Source: Phycisphaeraceae bacterium (GTDB lineage: Bacteria > Planctomycetota > Phycisphaerae > Phycisphaerales > Phycisphaeraceae). Taken from it: DNA of 64,000 bases. Positions 61,468-64,000 of the stretch are shown piece after piece. The position numbers and the translations under genes are program-made. Position 1 is the stretch's first letter; each line of letters opens with the position of its first letter. The stretch covers positions 1 through 64,000 of the forward strand of contig JANQFR010000025.1 in NCBI GenBank assembly GCA_028277745.1. The letters are read 5' to 3'. Under the pieces are notes generated by a model, which saw only the letters and a list, made by a program, of their open reading frames with translations, was not told the DNA's origin and ran no database searches.

Positions 61468-62238
61468 ATGCGATCGTCTGAATCCTCACATTCCGGTTTC
61501 ACACTCATTGAACTGCTCGTTGTCATTTCGATCATTGCGTTGTTGATCGGCATCCTCCTGCCGGCTCTTCAGGCCGCCCGGACCGCCGCGTTGCGCATGG
61601 AAAACGGCACGCAGGTGCGGGGCATCCACCAGGCCATGATCGGTTTCGCCCAAGGCAACCGGGGCTATTTCCCGGGTCTCAACGGCAAGGGCGAGCTGGC
61701 CGCGTCGGTCCCCGGCTCCGCCGACAACGGCGCCGCGCCCGGGGCCCGGGTGGTCATCATGCTCGACGGCAGCTTCTTCACCGGCAAATACGCCATCAGC
61801 CCGTTGGAGACCAAGATCGAGTGGACCAGCATCAGCGTGGTCATCACCACGGATTACTATTCCTACGCGATGCTCGGGCTCGACCTGGACGACGACAACA
61901 GCGTCGACCCGGCCGGCCGGGTCCGCGGCTGGGCCGACAGCCTCGGGACCGACACGCCCGTGATCGGCGACCGCAACACCGGCTCCGACGCGGCCGGCGG
62001 GGGCAACGTCAGCTCCATCCACACCGAGCTCAACGGCGGCGACTGGCGCGGCTCGCTCGCCTACGGCGACAACCACGTCAACTTCGAAACCACCCACCAA
62101 CTCGACGCCCGCTTCCCCGGCGGGGCGCGCGTGACCGGTGACAACCTGTTCGCCCTCGACACGGACGACAACGGCAACTCCGGCAACGACGCGGCGTTCG
62201 TCTATCACGACGCGTCGTCGCTGGTCGATCACAACTGA
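61468..62238 (+). CDS. type II-secretion-like pseudopilin
   Basis: A 256-residue protein. Prepilin site and helix [20 protein letters not shown] (near residues 9-28). The body is Gly/Asn/Asp-rich (ENGTQVRGIHQAMIGFAQGN RGYFPGLNGKG) and ends with GDNHVNFETTHQLDAR and an Asp/Asn-rich tail, a degenerate form of the H-x9-DG region. It is not adjacent to secretion genes. A long leader and AAGGGG site precede it; a family-A palindrome ten bases after the stop ends it. Role is presumably in a surface pseudopilus or envelope. Confidence 0.92.
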   Translation: MRSSESSHSGFTLIELLVVISIIALLIGILLPALQAARTAALRMENGTQVRGIHQAMIGFAQGNRGYFPGLNGKGELAASVPGSADNGAAPGARVVIMLDGSFFTGKYAISPLETKIEWTSISVVITTDYYSYAMLGLDLDDDNSVDPAGRVRGWADSLGTDTPVIGDRNTGSDAAGGGNVSSIHTELNGGDWRGSLAYGDNHVNFETTHQLDARFPGGARVTGDNLFALDTDDNGNSGNDAAFVYHDASSLVDHN

Positions 62239-62248
62239 CCCTCTCTCG

Positions 62249-62276
62249 AAGCCCGGGGATTGCAATCCCCGGGCTT
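62249..62276 (+). terminator. palindrome family A, copy 5, with T-run
   Basis: AAGCCCGGGGATTGCAATCC closed by CCGGGCTT and then TTTCC. It is a full intrinsic-terminator shape, ten bases after the pseudopilin stop. Confidence 0.85.
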
Positions 62277-62304
62277 TTTCCCCGCGCGGTAAAATAGCTC
62301 CATC

Positions 62305-62577
62305 ATGAAACAGATAAGCGTCGTCAACGTGTTCACGACCGTGACCGCCGGGGCCCTGCTCGGCATGCTGTTGGGCGGCGGGTTCGGCTATGGCTCGGGG
62401 TCGATCGCGCCGGACCTGTTCAAACACCTGTTCCCCTGGCAGGACTTCGAGCCGGTGGGGACCGCGACGGTGATCGGCGCGGCCGGGGGCGTGTTCTGCG
62501 GCGCCGGGCTCGCGGCGTTCGCGGTCGTTGTCCAGGTCCTCACCGGCGTGCTGGCCCGCCGCGCAACGAAGGGGTAA
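62305..62577 (+). CDS. small glycine-rich membrane protein
   Basis: A 90-residue protein with two membrane segments (residues ~7-28, FTTVTAGALLGMLLGGGFGY; and ~52-82, ATVIGAAGGVFCGAGLAAFA). GxxxG-type glycine patterns suggest tight helix packing. Family-A palindromes flank it on both sides (62249-62276 and 62615-62644). It starts with ATG preceded by a weak ribosome site. Function unknown. Confidence 0.7.
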   Translation: MKQISVVNVFTTVTAGALLGMLLGGGFGYGSGSIAPDLFKHLFPWQDFEPVGTATVIGAAGGVFCGAGLAAFAVVVQVLTGVLARRATKG

Positions 62578-62614
62578 GCCGCGTCTGCCGGCGCCGTGAA
62601 TTCTTAACGTGATC

Positions 62615-62644
62615 GAAGCCCAGGGATTGCAATCCCTGGGCTTC
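62615..62644. terminator. palindrome family A, copy 6 (bidirectional position)
   Basis: GAAGCCCAGGGATTGCAATC closed by CCTGGGCTTC, identical to copy 3. It lies between the convergent stops of the small membrane gene (62577) and the zinc-ribbon gene (62646), two bases from the latter. Confidence 0.78.
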
Positions 62645-62645
62645 T

Positions 62646-63368
62646 TTAATCGAGATGTTCGATGCGCAGGGCGTCGCCCTTGAGTTTTTCCTCAAGTCGT
62701 TTGGCGTGCCGTTCGAGGAGGTGGACCATCTGGTCGCGTTCGCCGCCGTGGGCGAGGACGAGGTGGACCTCGGGGCCGGCGGGTTTGCAGAGGATGGTGT
62801 AGGTCGGGTCGTTGCGTTCGACCTGGCCGCGGTGGTGGTAACGGCAGTAGATCAGGCGCTGGTCGGTGAGGATGATGCCGGCGTTGCCGGTGTCTTCGCG
62901 GGAGAGGTCCGCGTCGGGCAGGTAGAGGTCGAAAAGCTCATCGACACGGACCTGGCACCACTGGGCGAGGCGTTTGCGCAGGGCGGAAGGAAGCTTGTCC
63001 CAGGCCTGGCCGTGGCGTTTGGACTTCTTGCTCGACTTGCGGCGGGTGGGCCAGAGCCGGCGGCGGGGCCGGTCGTCTTCGGCCGGCTCGATCTCGACCG
63101 TCTCCGAAGGCGGGGGCGCCGGCTCCTCCTGGATCGTCGGCAGGGTCACGCTGGATTCGAGCAGCTCTTCGTTGTGGTGGTGGCGGTCCTCGATGAAGTG
63201 CTCGACGTCCTCCTCGATCCAGGCGGAGAAGGTGTCTTCCATCAGGTCCTTGGGGGACGGGACGGTGAACACGTGGCGGCACTTGGGGCAGCGGGCGCGT
63301 CGACCGGCGGCCTCTTGAGGCACGAATATCTGGGCGTCGCAGGATGGGCAATGCACATTCACGTCCAT
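62646..63368 (-). CDS. zinc-ribbon protein with soluble C-terminal domain
   Basis: A 240-residue protein. The first 35 residues are an MJ0042-type zinc finger (VHCPSCDAQIFVPQEAAGRR, then ARCPKCRHVFTVP). A His/Glu-rich segment (EDVEHFIEDRHHHNEELLES) and a basic linker follow. The last ~110 residues form an alpha/beta region with GIILTDQRLIYCRYHHRGQV, reminiscent of a PH-like or 'short C-terminal domain'. It is cytosolic. ATG 63368 is preferred over the frame reaching 63518, which lacks conserved sequence. Function unknown; MJ0042 domains are frequent in planctomycete proteins. Confidence 0.78.
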   Translation of the reverse strand: MDVNVHCPSCDAQIFVPQEAAGRRARCPKCRHVFTVPSPKDLMEDTFSAWIEEDVEHFIEDRHHHNEELLESSVTLPTIQEEPAPPPSETVEIEPAEDDRPRRRLWPTRRKSSKKSKRHGQAWDKLPSALRKRLAQWCQVRVDELFDLYLPDADLSREDTGNAGIILTDQRLIYCRYHHRGQVERNDPTYTILCKPAGPEVHLVLAHGGERDQMVHLLERHAKRLEEKLKGDALRIEHLD

Positions 63369-63480
63369 GGTCAACCCCGTCGAGAGCGATATGGACAAGT
63401 CGGGTACAGATGTGCCGGCGTCGGGGCCGGTGTCGGCTACCTTGAGTTTAATATCGGCCGGGCGTGGGGGGAAGCATGAT

Positions 63481-64000
63481 TTAGAGATCGGTGAGCCGGC
63501 TGACCAGCCATTGAGCAAAGCCCGGTTTAGAGAGGCTCTGAGGGGTTTGGGGGGCGTTTGTGCCGGCGGGGCCGGGGCCTGCCGGTGGGGCCAGGCGCCG
63601 GCCGTCGGCGGTCAGGAGCAAGGGGGCGATGTCGTCGGCTTCCATCGTGCCCAGCGGGTTGGCGACGATGGCGTCGACCCCTTTGCGCCGCATCTTGGCC
63701 GCGGCGCGGGCCTCCAACTGGGCGGGGTCTTCGAGAGCGAAGGCGACGACCCGCTGGTCGGCGCGTTTGCCGGCGGCGACGTGGGCGACCAGGTCGGGCG
63801 TGGGTTCGAGCCGCAGGGTCAGGTCGGCGGCGTCGCCCCGCGCCAGCTTCCCCGGCGCCCGCTGGGTCGGCCGGTAGTCGGCGACCGCGGCGGCCATGAC
63901 CAGCACGTCACACGCCGGGAAGTGGGCGTCGAGCAGGGCCTCGAGGTCAGCGCAGGTCTCGAAGCGGATCAGGCGGACCCGCTGGGCGAGGGAGCTGTGG
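63481..64000 (-). CDS. coaBC: phosphopantothenate-cysteine ligase domain of CoaBC (5' part outside window)
   Basis: The frame is open to the window edge and ends at 63481. The visible 172 residues belong to the CoaB part: VRLIRFETCADLEALLDAHF leads into VLVMAAAVADYRP, the signature of the ligase active site, followed by KLARGDAADLTLRLEPTPDL (the K...L.L.PTPDIL stretch) and VVAFALEDPAQLEARAAAKM, then RRKGVDAIVANPLGTMEADD. CoaB couples phosphopantothenate to cysteine using CTP in coenzyme A synthesis. The decarboxylase half, if fused as usual, is beyond the edge. A divergent C-terminal tail (APPAGPGPAGTNAPQTPQSL) is a local addition. Confidence 0.9.
   Translation of the reverse strand, partial: HSSLAQRVRLIRFETCADLEALLDAHFPACDVLVMAAAVADYRPTQRAPGKLARGDAADLTLRLEPTPDLVAHVAAGKRADQRVVAFALEDPAQLEARAAAKMRRKGVDAIVANPLGTMEADDIAPLLLTADGRRLAPPAGPGPAGTNAPQTPQSLSKPGFAQWLVSRLTDL

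Overview
This 64 kb window is GC-rich and densely coding. It most likely comes from a planctomycete, and probably from the class Phycisphaerae. The pointers are type II-secretion-like pseudopilins with the canonical [17 protein letters not shown] start, PEP-CTERM surface proteins, ECF sigma factors beginning with a TTHWSLV motif, a sigma factor next to a very long Ser/Thr kinase with beta-propeller repeats, a formylglycine-type sulfatase, and many small proteins with CPxC zinc ribbons. The taxonomic call is an inference from these protein styles; no 16S rRNA is present.

Layout. 1-920: 3' end of 23S rRNA, 5S rRNA and a terminator. 1070-7000: RRM RNA-binding protein, LysR regulator, an ECF-sigma/GATase-like fusion, a REP-associated tyrosine transposase (RAYT) nested in palindromes, and an orphan leuC. 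7142-9766: a tightly overlapping three-gene operon (DUF3592 membrane protein, arrestin-like protein, P-loop ATPase). 9890-18478: dprA, an ArsR/SRPBCC/DinB operon, a DUF481 outer-membrane protein, pyrG and an unusual kinase-like protein. 18524-22878: Ser/Thr kinase, hypothetical protein and ECF sigma factor. 23185-26461: sugar-phosphate isomerase-like protein, histidine phosphatase, and three consecutive small proteins of one shared architecture with no recognised function.

26509-31832, all on the minus strand: sulfatase, LacI regulator, PEP-CTERM protein, pseudopilin and GH99-like hydrolase, read as a regulated polysaccharide-handling locus. 32057-34693: RsmC-like methyltransferase and PIN-PhoH. 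35229-39238: a Pnkp/Hen1 RNA repair pair. 39686-48786: a secreted alpha-toroid-like protein, small lipoprotein, a protein of four ~75-residue W/Y-rich repeats, another PEP-CTERM protein, a second copy of the unusual kinase-like family, and a Wzc-like protein with a degenerate Walker A. 49046-64000: PQQ-like propeller protein, malate dehydrogenase, isomerase-like protein, DinB, esterase, recX, DUF389 transporter-like protein, leucine-rich protein, adk, a SpoIIE-type phosphatase sensor, pseudopilin, zinc-ribbon protein and the 3' part of coaBC.

A cross-cutting feature is a set of near-identical palindromes placed a few bases after stop codons. One family has an ATTGCAAT-type core (six sites), a second has a GCATnCGCATGC core (three sites), a third surrounds the RAYT, and a fourth is built from CAGGAA units. 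They look like sequence-homogenised terminators or REP-type elements. The most under-described items are the 25054-26461 triplet, the two kinase-like paralogues, the 7142-9766 operon, the four-repeat protein and the sigma-factor fusion.
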